Source of the DNA: Chloroflexota bacterium
GTDB lineage: Bacteria > Chloroflexota > Dehalococcoidia > Lucifugimonadales > Lucifugimonadaceae
Reading direction: 5' to 3'
Assembly (NCBI GenBank): GCA_027618835.1
Contig: JAQCHZ010000012.1
Coordinates: 1-64,000 of the forward strand
DNA: 64,000 nucleotides
Of the stretch, positions 37,146-46,242 are shown one piece after another (position 1 is the stretch's first letter; the number at the start of each line of letters is the position of its first letter). A program made the position numbers and the translations under genes. The notes beneath the pieces were generated by a model. That model saw nothing but the letters and a program-made list of their open reading frames with translations. It did not search any database and was not told the DNA's origin.

Positions 37146-38468
37146 TCAATCTCGTATGTCAGACTTTACTGTCCGCATGTTTACAACACCTCGTAAATAC
37201 GACGGCCATATCAGCAACGAAATTATTGTGAGAATAAGACCTGCTATTGCGATGATGGTCACAGCGTTGTTCGCTCCCCACCAAACCGCCATCCCGCCGA
37301 CCAACAACGCTCCGATTGGGCCGGTTCCAATCGATGCTGCAAGAACACCTAGTACCCTACCTCGAATCTCAGTCGGCGTTGATGTGATTACGATGATGCT
37401 CTGCATGGTTGCGAACCCAGACATCGAGAAGCCACCAATCAGAAGAATAGGTAGCGCCATCCAGAATGACGGGGCCAATGAGAACGAAATAATCGCCAGC
37501 AGGAATAGCACCGAACCGACCGAGTAGATCTTAGTATAGCCGCCCGGCCGCGCTTTTAGGGCGATCACAAGCGAACCTGTTGTTGCTCCAATGCCTTCAG
37601 TTGCAAGCAACACTCCGATAAGAAGCGGTCCAACCTGCAGAGTTTCGGCGCCGATCACCGGAACCATGTGTTGGTACGGGAAGCCGAAGATATTCATCAC
37701 GATCGTTATGATCAGCGTGACCACGATTATTTGATCGGCCCTTACGTGCTTCAGACCCTCTGAGAGATTCGCGAAGTATCCGCCATCGCTACCTGCTGGC
37801 CTGCGAACGTGTTCTACGTCCGGCAGTGAAAATGCCAGCATCGATCCAATCGCGAACAATACCGCTCCAGTGATGTAAGCAGCTTCAACTCCGAGAGTGG
37901 CTAAAAATGCTCCAGCACCGAGAGGCCCAATTACGCGAGAAAAGTTACTGCTCGCCATGTCGATACCGATCGCAGTGGAGATGCGATCCTGGCCAACCGC
38001 ATCACCGATCATCGCACGGCGCACTGGAAAATCGGTTGCCCACATCACTCCCGCTAGTGTGGCGCCGATGCATATGTGCCAAAGTTCGATTCGTCCGCTG
38101 ATGACCAACAGCGCCATGACCACGTAAACGCCTGACAGTGTTCCGAGGGTAGATCCCATGAGGATCTTTCGATTCACACGATCCGAAATCAATCCAATCG
38201 TTGGCCCCAGTAGCAACATGGGGATCATCCGTAGGAACCCGACAACTGCTACCCAAAATGGTGATCCAGTAAGTTCGAAGACGAAAATACCTAGGGCTAC
38301 GGTCTCCATCCAGCGCATTGTGGTCGACGCAATGCCGATCCCCCAAAGACGCCGGAACGACGGATTTGAAATTACCGAACTGAAACGCTGCGTTGAGCGG
38401 CTTTCTTGCGACGCACTGGGAAGGTTCAACTGGCTATCGTGCTCTGTATGCCACGGGATCGAAGCCAA
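37146..38468 (-). CDS. MFS transporter (DHA3 / MFS_3 type), copy D
   Basis: A 440-residue 12-helix carrier. Helix 1 region: PSFRRLWGIGIASTTMRWME. The family motif GPTIGLISDRVNRKILM and the ATDFPVRRAMIGDAVG segment correspond to copies B and C. The first 30 residues are polar and overlap the end of the nuclease-like gene by 43 bp, so the true start may be a little later. Neighbours suggest a transcript of SRAP, nuclease-like, MFS, HAD and ribokinase genes. Confidence 0.86.
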   Translation of the reverse strand: MASIPWHTEHDSQLNLPSASQESRSTQRFSSVISNPSFRRLWGIGIASTTMRWMETVALGIFVFELTGSPFWVAVVGFLRMIPMLLLGPTIGLISDRVNRKILMGSTLGTLSGVYVVMALLVISGRIELWHICIGATLAGVMWATDFPVRRAMIGDAVGQDRISTAIGIDMASSNFSRVIGPLGAGAFLATLGVEAAYITGAVLFAIGSMLAFSLPDVEHVRRPAGSDGGYFANLSEGLKHVRADQIIVVTLIITIVMNIFGFPYQHMVPVIGAETLQVGPLLIGVLLATEGIGATTGSLVIALKARPGGYTKIYSVGSVLFLLAIISFSLAPSFWMALPILLIGGFSMSGFATMQSIIVITSTPTEIRGRVLGVLAASIGTGPIGALLVGGMAVWWGANNAVTIIAIAGLILTIISLLIWPSYLRGVVNMRTVKSDIRD

Positions 38469-39145
38469 ACTTCTGAATCTGGAGTATCAGCTTGAAATCT
38501 TTCATCCCAGATGCCGGTGCCTGACTCTCGAGCTTGACGTTCCATATCTGCCAAATAACCGTCGTAGCGAACATTAGGATGTTCGGTATCGGACGTACCC
38601 AATCCGTTCAAGATTAGCGCAGCGTTAATCATGACGGTTTCGAGGAATACGTATCGCATAAAGCGACCCTGATCATCGCCGTCGCGCTGGTCCGTTTCCA
38701 AAAGAACTGTCTTGCCATCGATCCAACTTTCGGTAACTTGCTGAGCGTAGTCGTGGAACGGATCACCAAAAGGTTTTGTTTCGATACCTATTAGACGCAC
38801 TGTCATTTCTACGTCGCCGGCATCGACCACTATCGTTCGACCATCAATCACGCGCAGAACTTCGGCAGATATACGTTCAGGTGGAGCGGGCTGCGACGTA
38901 TTGTTTCCTCCACCAAAAAGCGGGCCCAATATCCCGATAGATAATGAAGCCAAAATGACGATCGAAACGATCACAATGGTCGCTTTCCAAACCATTCCCC
39001 CAAGCTTCCGGCTGCCGCCACCAATTTCATAACCATCCCAAGAACGATCGATATCGGTCTGTGAAGGACCGTATACCTTGTTCACTAGATCATCGGTGGA
39101 TGGTTCGTTTGGCTGTTCTTCAGATTGGTCGGGAGGGATTTGCAT
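38426..39145 (-). CDS. Membrane-anchored SNase-like (thermonuclease-fold) protein
   Basis: A 239-residue protein with one transmembrane helix (about 50-75, WKATIVIVSIVILASLSIG) and an extracytoplasmic SNase-like domain. The domain has VLRVIDGRTIVVDAGDVEMT, VRLIGIETKP, an LLETDQRDGDDQGRFMRYVF segment and GIWD near the end. In staphylococcal nuclease the active-site segment is R-x4-DTPE; here it reads RLIGIETKP, so Asp is replaced by Glu and the catalytic Glu by Pro. It may be a weak or non-catalytic variant. It is 14 bp after the SRAP gene. Confidence 0.8.
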   Translation of the reverse strand: MQIPPDQSEEQPNEPSTDDLVNKVYGPSQTDIDRSWDGYEIGGGSRKLGGMVWKATIVIVSIVILASLSIGILGPLFGGGNNTSQPAPPERISAEVLRVIDGRTIVVDAGDVEMTVRLIGIETKPFGDPFHDYAQQVTESWIDGKTVLLETDQRDGDDQGRFMRYVFLETVMINAALILNGLGTSDTEHPNVRYDGYLADMERQARESGTGIWDERFQADTPDSEVWLRSRGIQSTIAS

Positions 39146-39159
39146 GATTGGGCGAATAG

Positions 39160-39915
39160 CTATTCGGATTGATTATCGAACAAGCCTAACTGTCGCTGAT
39201 CGTCTGCGGGTTCGTCGTTCACCACTTCATTCAGCAATCCTCGATCGTCGTTCTTGTACGAATTAACTCTTGTCGACACCGGAATAGCCTTCAGCAGGTC
39301 GTTGGAAGCGGGCAATAAGATCGACTGAAGACTGCCCGCCTCAGTAGTCGCTGGATCGAGCCATAGAGAAACCGTTTCTTCGTCGAGAATCGCTGGCATT
39401 CGATCGTGAATTGTCGACATGAAGTCGTTCGCAGCAGTCGTGACTATTGCACACGAATTTATAGTTTCGCCATGTTCATTTATCCACGAGTCGTACACCG
39501 CGGCGAATTGCAGGGTCTCGCCTTCTTTAGGGGTGATATACATCGGCTGCTTAGACCGGTCAGGCTTCTTCCACTCGAAGAATCCGTTTGCTGAAACAAC
39601 TCCCCTGCTTCGCTTGAATGGACCTCGCCACATGCCTGAATCAGCCAGTCGATCATCACGGGCATTGAACGTACTTCGAGGTAATTTTCCCGGCTTGGCC
39701 CAGTTCGGTATTAGTCCCCACCGCATCGGCTTGGCGACTCGTCGGCCGTCTTCACTGACGATCGTGACCACGTCCTGAGTTGGACGAATATTGAATCGTG
39801 AACCCAGATCAGGTCGCCTGGCGATTAAATCACCGACTTCAGCGCGCTCTGTCCCGTTACCCATTATTTGGTAACGAACTCCGCCGACATAGACATAAAC
39901 AAAAGCGCCGCACAT
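39160..39915 (-). CDS. SRAP (HMCES/YedK-like) abasic-site protein
   Basis: Crosslinks to abasic sites in single-stranded DNA to protect them. The 251 residues start MCGAF, placing the catalytic Cys at position 2 after Met removal. The family's NxRP motif appears as RFNIRPTQDV, the second active-site Glu in ANGFFEWKKP, and the His in STIHDRMPAIL. The C-terminus is acidic and polar. The start codon lies inside a 12-bp stem whose 3' arm is codons 1-5, an unusual arrangement. Confidence 0.92.
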   Translation of the reverse strand: MCGAFVYVYVGGVRYQIMGNGTERAEVGDLIARRPDLGSRFNIRPTQDVVTIVSEDGRRVAKPMRWGLIPNWAKPGKLPRSTFNARDDRLADSGMWRGPFKRSRGVVSANGFFEWKKPDRSKQPMYITPKEGETLQFAAVYDSWINEHGETINSCAIVTTAANDFMSTIHDRMPAILDEETVSLWLDPATTEAGSLQSILLPASNDLLKAIPVSTRVNSYKNDDRGLLNEVVNDEPADDQRQLGLFDNQSE

Positions 39916-39942
39916 CGAATTAGTTTACGTTGTACGGCGCTT
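39903..39942 (-). terminator. Hairpin overlapping the SRAP start codon
   Basis: On the minus-strand transcript AAGCGCCGTACA pairs with TGTGCGGCGCTT (one G-U) around a 16-nt loop. The right arm is the end of the ATG and codons 2-5, followed by TTGTTT. It could terminate read-through from the epimerase gene or hide the SRAP start codon. Confidence 0.55.
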
Positions 39943-39978
39943 GTTCAGATTGAACCAATAATCGTCTTTGCCGGTTGT

Positions 39979-40926
39979 TTACGAACTGAACTGTTCATCT
40001 CGCCACGAGTAGATCGGTTCCCAGCCGATTACATCGGTGACGTTTTGAATCGAAAGCGGTGCTTCGAATCCATCGAATTCCTTTTTGAGTGGAACATCGG
40101 GATAGACCGTCTTGATTGCTTCCATCGTTGGGATGTTCAGCATCGTATCTTTCGCATTGAGGAAGAATCGGTGGTGACCGTTCCAGTTCTCGTTCACGAC
40201 CGACTGAACACAGGCACGTGCCGCATCACGAATGTGGAGGTAAGTCCAGAATCCCTGACAGCGAGTCCACGGATCGATGATCGGGTTCGCCTGAAGATGT
40301 TTAAAATACGCATCGTCCCACATCCCGTTGAACCGCATACTGGCGATAGCCATCCAAGGTGATCGGCGTGAGAAAGCTTCACCAATCTCCTCTCCGAGCC
40401 ACTTAGCGATTGAATATGGGTCCTCAGAGCGTGTATACACGTTCTCATCCATTGGGAAGTACTGAGGCGGCTTGACCTCGTTCGGAGCCCAACGTGCTGC
40501 AGTTCCCATCGCACCAACGGAGTTGTACGAAGAGCCCAACGCAACTCGCTTTACTTTGAGCTGCTCCGCCGCTCTGCACACGTTCCACATCGACATCGTG
40601 TTGGTTTTAACAACATCTTCTTCGACGTAATTTGCGGCGCTGGGACGAGATGCCAACGAGATAACAGCATCACAGCCGTCCATCGCAGAAATGACCTGAC
40701 CATAATCGGAAATTTCGACCTCAAAGAATGTCGGAATCTTCGGCCAGTTCTCGCGCATATTAACCGCAGTCTCCGCGCTAGCTAGCTGTCCGGTCGTTCC
40801 GCTATGCCCCAAGTTGCTGGTCATACGGAACTTGTCGGCATTTACCACTTCATGGCCCAATTTGTAGAGCTCGTCGATCACGTAGTGACCCACAATTCCG
40901 GATCCACCAGTTACAAGTACTTTCAT
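39979..40926 (-). CDS. NAD-dependent epimerase/dehydratase (extended SDR)
   Basis: A Rossmann-fold sugar-nucleotide or sugar-acid enzyme of 315 residues. The cofactor motif is VTGGSGIVGHYV at residues 5-16. The Ser of the catalytic set is in LGSSYNSVG, and the active Tyr and Lys are in DPYSIAKWLG (YxxxK). The C-terminal substrate domain is less conserved. It ends 63 bp before the SRAP gene. Upstream, on the same strand and 137 bp away, is an aldolase-family gene, suggesting a role in sugar-acid catabolism. Confidence 0.85.
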   Translation of the reverse strand: MKVLVTGGSGIVGHYVIDELYKLGHEVVNADKFRMTSNLGHSGTTGQLASAETAVNMRENWPKIPTFFEVEISDYGQVISAMDGCDAVISLASRPSAANYVEEDVVKTNTMSMWNVCRAAEQLKVKRVALGSSYNSVGAMGTAARWAPNEVKPPQYFPMDENVYTRSEDPYSIAKWLGEEIGEAFSRRSPWMAIASMRFNGMWDDAYFKHLQANPIIDPWTRCQGFWTYLHIRDAARACVQSVVNENWNGHHRFFLNAKDTMLNIPTMEAIKTVYPDVPLKKEFDGFEAPLSIQNVTDVIGWEPIYSWRDEQFSS

Positions 40927-41063
40927 ATTCTGAGTTCCTGAGATTCGTATACCGTTTCGGTTTGGTCCAAACGCGAGTCGAGCCCGCTTTCACGAGCTCG
41001 ACTCAATTTACAGCTTGGTGTGTCCAATATCGCTACCAGACACTAGGAAGGTCGATGAAACGA

Positions 41064-41954
41064 CTACCAGGGCATCGTTCGTCCGGTCTTCTTTCGACCG
41101 TACTCAGCCCATTCTTTAGTCGCACCCATCATTTTCACGCCGAGTACGTCGATCGAGTAGTCGACTTTCTCTTCCAGCGTCATGTTGTCATCTGCCCAGC
41201 TTGCGTAGAAGCCAATGCCCTTACGGGTGAGCGCTGCATTGATTCGATCCCGAGCGTCGTTCATGTCCGCTGGGTAAGGAGGGTCGTGAGCATCGGGGTG
41301 GCCAAGCGACATTCCCATGTCTCCAGGTCCCCACTCAGCAAAACCGATTCCCGGAACTTCGACTATTTCGTCGACGTTTTCGAGGCAGTACCGGTCTTCG
41401 ATCTTCAATCCGAGGATGAGTTCACCTTCTGGGTTCATTGGCCACGGGTCAGCACGTCGAGCGTACTCAGCCGTGTCGAGTCCCCAAATTTCGTTAGAAG
41501 GCTTTTGACCACCTGAGCCACGAAGTCCCTCACCAATCACATCTTTTTCGATGGTCTGGAACGGGTATCGAGTGGTCTGAACGAAAGCTTTTACCGATTC
41601 AGCAGTTCGGGTGTGTGTGTGCAAAATTCCGTGCGCACCTGTCGATAGCACGTGTCGTGACTGCCAAGCGTTGTAGCGCACTTCTTCTGGCGTAATAGCG
41701 TTAGAAGGAAGTGTGCAAAGAACAGTTGGTGTCAAGTGACCACTTGGAGTTGGTCCACCGTCTTTGAGACCACGCATGTAGTTGGTGAGACCAACAATAT
41801 CGAACGCGTGGTGTTCAAAATCCATCATGAGCATGTCGGCCCATGTTTGGGAATCTTTCACACCAGCGTCGTAAGTTAGCTCAGTTGGATGAGTCGCGTA
41901 GAACGGCTGACCCGCTTCGAGCAACTCAATACATTTATTAATTCGTTTTGGCAT
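41064..41954 (-). CDS. HpcH/HpaI aldolase-family protein
   Basis: A TIM-barrel class II aldolase relative of 296 residues. It contains MDFEHHAFD (the D-x-EH segment), the metal-ligand Glu in LKIEDRYCLENVDEI and the Asp in GPGDMGMSLGH. It is longer than the standard family member at 44.6 kb and has an extra mid-domain insert (ILHTHTRTAESVK through to NEIWGLDTAEYAR). The reaction is likely cleavage or formation of a 2-oxo-4-hydroxy acid. It is 15 bp downstream of the Ldh-type gene on the same strand, a likely operon. Confidence 0.8.
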   Translation of the reverse strand: MPKRINKCIELLEAGQPFYATHPTELTYDAGVKDSQTWADMLMMDFEHHAFDIVGLTNYMRGLKDGGPTPSGHLTPTVLCTLPSNAITPEEVRYNAWQSRHVLSTGAHGILHTHTRTAESVKAFVQTTRYPFQTIEKDVIGEGLRGSGGQKPSNEIWGLDTAEYARRADPWPMNPEGELILGLKIEDRYCLENVDEIVEVPGIGFAEWGPGDMGMSLGHPDAHDPPYPADMNDARDRINAALTRKGIGFYASWADDNMTLEEKVDYSIDVLGVKMMGATKEWAEYGRKKTGRTMPW

Positions 41955-41969
41955 AGTGATGCTCCTGAT

Positions 41970-43052
41970 TTAGTTGTTCGTTAGTCGCCATGGAATGTCG
42001 AGTTCGCCGGTGATTCCGCGGAACCAGTCAATCACCTCAGGGTGATAAGGGATTCCATTAGCACGTCGTTCAATCTCTTCTTCATGCTCAGGCAATCCTG
42101 CGTACACGACTCGGTCTTTACCCGGGATCGGCGGAGTGCTCTTGATCTCGTTCATGTAGATGTCCATCTCGCTCTTGAACTCTTCAAGATCGGCGAACGC
42201 CTCGATGTTGTACGCGATGAAGTGGTGGGAAGCACCGCCTCGACGATTTGGACCAGCGCCTGATGATCCGAGAAGCGCACACATGATTTCTACCCAAATA
42301 CCCATGCTCGAACCCTTGTGAGCTCCGCCTTCACGGGTTCCACCAGTCGGCAGCATGAAGAACTCGTCTGGAACCGGGCCCTCTTCCATGATCGGAACGC
42401 CGTCAGCGTCAGCAATCCAACCCGGTGCGACGTCGACGCCAAGTCGTTTAGCGAGAGCGATCTTGTTTCCTGCAACCGAACTCATAGAAGCATCGAAGAT
42501 AAACGGTGCTTCACTGTTCGTTGGAACCGCAATCGAAATTGGATTGAGACCAAACATTGGCTTCGCTCCGTCGACAGGCAGAACACTCATTCCACCGGTG
42601 GTCATGGAAACACCAATCATGCCGTGCGGAATGGCCATAGCTGCGTGATAGGCGGCTGCACCGAAGTGAACACCGTTGTTGGCGGTGATAGTTCCGATGC
42701 CGTAAATCTTCGCTCGTTCAATCGCCATATTCATCGCCATCGGACCGACAACAAGACCGTGACCGTTGTCGCAGTCGAGCGTTGCGGCCGCTGGCATTTC
42801 TCGAATAATTTTCGGCTTCGGAGTGGGGTTAATTTTCCCCTCTCCAAACGACTCGACGTATCGACGAAGCATGTTCGAAACGCCGTGGGTTTCAATGCCT
42901 CGAATGTCGGCGTAAACCAACACTTCGGAAGCTTTGTCTGCCTCGTCAGCGGGCATACCCATCTTTAGAAAAATATCGGTCACAGTGGCGTGCATGTCGT
43001 CGATATCGACATGCACAGCTACATCACTTGGTACGTGAAATCGTTCCAGCAA
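41970..43052 (-). CDS. Ldh/MDH2-family NAD(P)-dependent oxidoreductase
   Basis: A malate/L-lactate/ureidoglycolate dehydrogenase-family enzyme of 360 residues, unrelated to Rossmann dehydrogenases. It has the family's GIETHGVSNMLRRYVESF, DNGHGLVVGPMAM and NNGVHFGAAAYHAAMA (catalytic His), and PNRRGGASHHFIAYNIEAF near the end. It probably oxidises a 2-hydroxy acid to a 2-oxo acid, which would be a substrate for the neighbouring aldolase. It is first of a three-gene minus-strand group. Confidence 0.88.
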   Translation of the reverse strand: MLERFHVPSDVAVHVDIDDMHATVTDIFLKMGMPADEADKASEVLVYADIRGIETHGVSNMLRRYVESFGEGKINPTPKPKIIREMPAAATLDCDNGHGLVVGPMAMNMAIERAKIYGIGTITANNGVHFGAAAYHAAMAIPHGMIGVSMTTGGMSVLPVDGAKPMFGLNPISIAVPTNSEAPFIFDASMSSVAGNKIALAKRLGVDVAPGWIADADGVPIMEEGPVPDEFFMLPTGGTREGGAHKGSSMGIWVEIMCALLGSSGAGPNRRGGASHHFIAYNIEAFADLEEFKSEMDIYMNEIKSTPPIPGKDRVVYAGLPEHEEEIERRANGIPYHPEVIDWFRGITGELDIPWRLTNN

Positions 43053-43318
43053 TTCTTGCAGTCCTTATCTGGATTAGTTCATTCCGCCAGCCCTCTGCTT
43101 AGAAGAGATCGAACCCTTGAATGAACGTGTAAAACCGGCGGAGTATACCCCTGAGACGAGTGAAGTCGCATTGATTCCGGTTCTGAATGTCCACGATATA
43201 TCGCGCAATTGTCAGGATTCGTCCGTTTTCATTCTCCGCACCAGTTGCCTAAATCACTAGATAAGCCTAGATTTCTTCGAGCGATTTACTAACGAATTCC
43301 CAATCTGGAGAATTACTG

Positions 43319-44437
43319 ATGCCTCAGGGCCTAACTACCGTTTTCACAGAACCGGGCAAGCCGTTCGAGCTCGAAACTCTGCCCACACCCGAAATCGAAA
43401 CGGGTGGAATCCTAATCAAGAACACCGACGCAGTCGTTTGTGGCTCTGATCTACACGTATGGCGTGGTGATGGAGATGGCCCGCCACTCTCGAAGCGTCG
43501 TATTCTTGGTCACGAGTTCACTGGAGTCGTTCATTCACTTGGCAATGGGATCAACACTGATTCATTGCGCAGGCCTTTGAAAGAGGGCGACCGGGTCGCA
43601 TTCCCGTTCTTCTTCCCATGCAATCGCTGCTACCACTGCATTCGTGGCGAACATCACGCTTGCACGTTCCGCTCAAGGCGAAACATGGTCGGTCTCGACG
43701 ACTACGCATACTGTGACGGCGGAATGGCTGAGTACTTCTACCTCCAGCCAGGCCACTACGCTTATAAGGTTCCAGACGAGCTTCCTAGCCAAGCCGTTCC
43801 GGCAGTCAACTGTGCGTTAGCTCAGGTGCTATTTGGACTCGAACGAGTCGGAGTTGCATTTGGCGACACCGTTGTTGTTCAGGGTGCTGGTGGATTAGGT
43901 ATTTATGCGTCTGCCGTAGCCGCAGAGCGAGGCGCAAGCCAGATCATCGTTATCGACGGTCAACAGAGCCGTCTCGACCGCGCAATGAAGTGTGGTGCCA
44001 CATCGACGATATCGATGAACGAGTACCCAACTCCTGAATCACGTGTAGAACGTGTTCGTGAGCTAACTCGCGGTATTGGTGCCGACGTTGTTGTTGAAGT
44101 TGTTGGTGTTGCCGCAGCTACTTACGAAGGTCTCGACATGGTACGAATCAACGGTTCATACCTAGATATCGGAAACATCGGTGGCGGCAGCCTAACTATT
44201 CCAGCCGGAAAAGTCATCGGCAACCAGACTAAATGGGTCGGTACGGTTCACTACAACCCGTGGGTGATCGAAGCTGCGCTGCAGTTCCTCGTCAAGACCA
44301 AAGATAAGTACCAGCTGATGGACGTTGTTTCGGATACGTTTGCTCTCGATCAAGTGAACGAGGCGTTCGAGTTCGCAGAATGGCAAGGCAAGGACGCTGG
44401 GACGCAAGCTCAACGAGTTGCGCTCCACATGGACTAG
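43319..44437 (+). CDS. Zinc-dependent medium-chain alcohol dehydrogenase
   Basis: A 372-residue MDR dehydrogenase. The catalytic zinc ligands are in VVCGSDLHVW and LGHEFTGVV, and the structural zinc cysteines in FPCNRCYHCIRGEHHAC. The NAD(P) motif is GAGGLGIYAS. It resembles sorbitol, threonine or polyol dehydrogenases, but the substrate is unclear. It is divergent from the Ldh gene across 266 bp and followed by a strong bidirectional terminator. Codon use is strongly biased and regular, suggesting good expression. Confidence 0.9.
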   Translation: MPQGLTTVFTEPGKPFELETLPTPEIETGGILIKNTDAVVCGSDLHVWRGDGDGPPLSKRRILGHEFTGVVHSLGNGINTDSLRRPLKEGDRVAFPFFFPCNRCYHCIRGEHHACTFRSRRNMVGLDDYAYCDGGMAEYFYLQPGHYAYKVPDELPSQAVPAVNCALAQVLFGLERVGVAFGDTVVVQGAGGLGIYASAVAAERGASQIIVIDGQQSRLDRAMKCGATSTISMNEYPTPESRVERVRELTRGIGADVVVEVVGVAAATYEGLDMVRINGSYLDIGNIGGGSLTIPAGKVIGNQTKWVGTVHYNPWVIEAALQFLVKTKDKYQLMDVVSDTFALDQVNEAFEFAEWQGKDAGTQAQRVALHMD

Positions 44438-44461
44438 CCAAAGCGATCGAATCGATTAACG

Positions 44462-44493
44462 AAAAAACGGCGGGAGTATTCCCGCCGTTTTTT
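44462..44493. terminator. Bidirectional intrinsic terminator
   Basis: AAAAAACGGCGGGA, loop GTAT, TCCCGCCGTTTTTT: a 14-bp perfect stem with A and T runs on both sides. It separates the convergent zinc dehydrogenase (+) and aldolase (-) genes. Confidence 0.9.
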
Positions 44494-44601
44494 CAATCTC
44501 AGATAACTTCACCTACCAGCAACTTCTCGGAGTTCTCGACCGCAGCAAAGCGAAGTGGAGAGACCTTCGGTGGAGTTGGGATGAGGGGGCCCCGAAAGCA
44601 A

Positions 44602-45372
44602 CTACGCTTTGTAGGTCTCCCTAAGTTCGGCGTAGATTTCCTTGGTTTGTATAGTTCCGAGAGCAAGTGTGCTTGAAACGTTCATCATCTGGTAGCCCTC
44701 GCCGATCCATCGTCGGCAATCATCAACGTCACCGAAAGTTGTGGCGAGGTACTTACCTGTACCTTTTATCCGCCGTGCGACATCCGACATGATGTTCTCA
44801 ACCTTCGAGTTGTGAATATCTCCGTTTACTCCAAGTGAAGCTGAAAGATCAGTGGGACCAACGAGAAGAACTTCGTATCCAGGAATAGCAAGAATTTCAT
44901 CAAGATTCTCGTACGCCTCGACGCTTTCCATCTGGAGCATCAAGATCGTTTCATCGTTGGCATTGTCGATGATGTCTTGATCTGAAAGTCCAAGATAGCC
45001 AGCGAAATACGGTGCAATTCCTCTCATGCCAAGAGGTGGATATTTCGCCCAACGAACTGCGTTCTTAGCGTCTTCTGGCGTATCGATCTGTGGGACCATC
45101 ACGCCAACTGCTCCTACGTCATAAGCCTTCTTGATGTCTCCTGGATTATTCCAAGGAATACGGATCACTGGCGCACTACCGTTCTGGCGCCCCTGCACAC
45201 AAATGGTTCCCACTGATTCGGTGCCTACAGGTTGATGTTCCTGATCGATCCACACCCAGTCGGCACCAGTCTGATAAATAGACTGGGCAACGAACGGCTC
45301 ACGCGTAAACATTCCGGTTCCGAGAACAGGATTTCCGGTTGCCAACTTCTGTCGAACATCACTTGGGTACAT
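44602..45372 (-). CDS. HpcH/HpaI aldolase/citrate lyase family protein
   Basis: A class II 2-oxo-acid aldolase of 256 residues. The key elements are WVWIDQEHQPVG, the Arg in VIRIPWNNP, the metal-ligand Glu in MLQMESVEAYENLDEI and the Asp in VGPTDLSASLG. It splits 2-keto-3-deoxy or 4-hydroxy-2-oxo acids to pyruvate and an aldehyde. I prefer the ATG at 45372 over TTG 45378, with AGGTG about 10 nt upstream. It is the second aldolase-type gene in the 40-45 kb catabolic group. Confidence 0.9.
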   Translation of the reverse strand: MYPSDVRQKLATGNPVLGTGMFTREPFVAQSIYQTGADWVWIDQEHQPVGTESVGTICVQGRQNGSAPVIRIPWNNPGDIKKAYDVGAVGVMVPQIDTPEDAKNAVRWAKYPPLGMRGIAPYFAGYLGLSDQDIIDNANDETILMLQMESVEAYENLDEILAIPGYEVLLVGPTDLSASLGVNGDIHNSKVENIMSDVARRIKGTGKYLATTFGDVDDCRRWIGEGYQMMNVSSTLALGTIQTKEIYAELRETYKA

Positions 45373-45378
45373 CGTCAA

Positions 45379-46036
45379 TTACACCTAGAAAACTAATAAG
45401 CAATAGTGGGTAGCCGGCGCATCTTACGCCATTGTTAAGAGCTGTGCTCGAGCTATCCGAATGCATTGCATCTGGATAGCTCGTTCAACTTCGTAATACG
45501 ACTATCGCTTACAGACAGGTGAATCTCGGAATTCTTGTGCGGAATATGTGCGCCCCAAACAACAACAAACGTCAACTAGCCACCGAGTACTACCGGGGGC
45601 ACCCACAACACCACAGCCAACAACATAACCGCCAATACAACACCCGCAGCAACCCAGCCACCATTACCTAGGTGCCAGCTTGCAGTTTGGGCGCACGCTG
45701 CGTTGATGTGAGTGCGCGTAGAGAGGCGCCTTGGCCGCTGTTGGGTGCTGCTGCGTCGCCCTCTGAATCAAACACAAGCTGCTCCAATGGCAGGCTTGGT
45801 GCAGCTTGGAGCGTCAACCACCAAGTAATTAATCGGAGGGAGAGCCGATGGTATTAACAAGATTATCCGACAATGTAGGTTCGACCGGAAAACACCAACG
45901 ACCGCTGCGGGAAAACCGAATCTTTGAGACCTGTGCGGCCCAGTGGTACCCGCGCACGCACTCTGGGCTTGCTGGCTGGGGGCGGGTGAGGCGTGCGTTT
46001 TGAAGACGCTTGTGTCCCGTTTGTGACCAATACGCG
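45379..46036. other. Degenerate intergenic stretch next to tRNA-Arg
   Basis: About 660 bp without a supportable gene. It contains a 9-bp stem (45450-45458 with 45474-45482), and a near-match inverted pair GTGCGCCC(C)AAAC / GTTTGGGCGCAC roughly 125 bp apart. Between these arms the minus strand could encode a short hydrophobic peptide, but it has no start codon. It may be a decayed insertion beside the tRNA. Confidence 0.4.
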
Positions 46037-46060
46037 AAAAGGCACCCCTTGAGAAGTGCC
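46037..46060 (-). terminator. Terminator of tRNA-Arg
   Basis: On the minus strand GGCACTT and GGGGTGCC form a short stem followed by TTTT, 25 bp after the tRNA-Arg CCA end. Confidence 0.6.
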
Positions 46061-46084
46061 CATCCGATCAGTTCAAGTTGAGAT

Positions 46085-46160
46085 TGGTACGCCCGGAGGG
46101 ATTTGAACCCCCGGCCCTCTGGTTCGAAGCCAGATGCTCTATCCACTGAGCTACGGGCGC
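46085..46160 (-). tRNA. tRNA-Arg (anticodon UCG)
   Basis: On the minus strand the acceptor GCGCCCG pairs with CGGGCGT. The D arm is GCTCAGTGGATAGAGC, the anticodon stem-loop CTGG-CTTCGAA-CCAG gives anticodon TCG, and the T loop is GTTCAAATCC. The discriminator A and CCA are encoded. It reads CGA (and CGG by wobble). Confidence 0.93.
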
Positions 46161-46242
46161 ACTGAACGGGTTCGATTTATCGTTCCCATAATGAGTTCAA
46201 TCCTATCGAATTCAGGCGTTGGTTGTACGCCAAAATCTCAAG

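Noticed and set aside
45829-46146. 105-codon minus-strand frame overlapping tRNA-Arg
   Set aside because: Its N-terminal residues are a translation of the tRNA itself, a well-known false ORF pattern.
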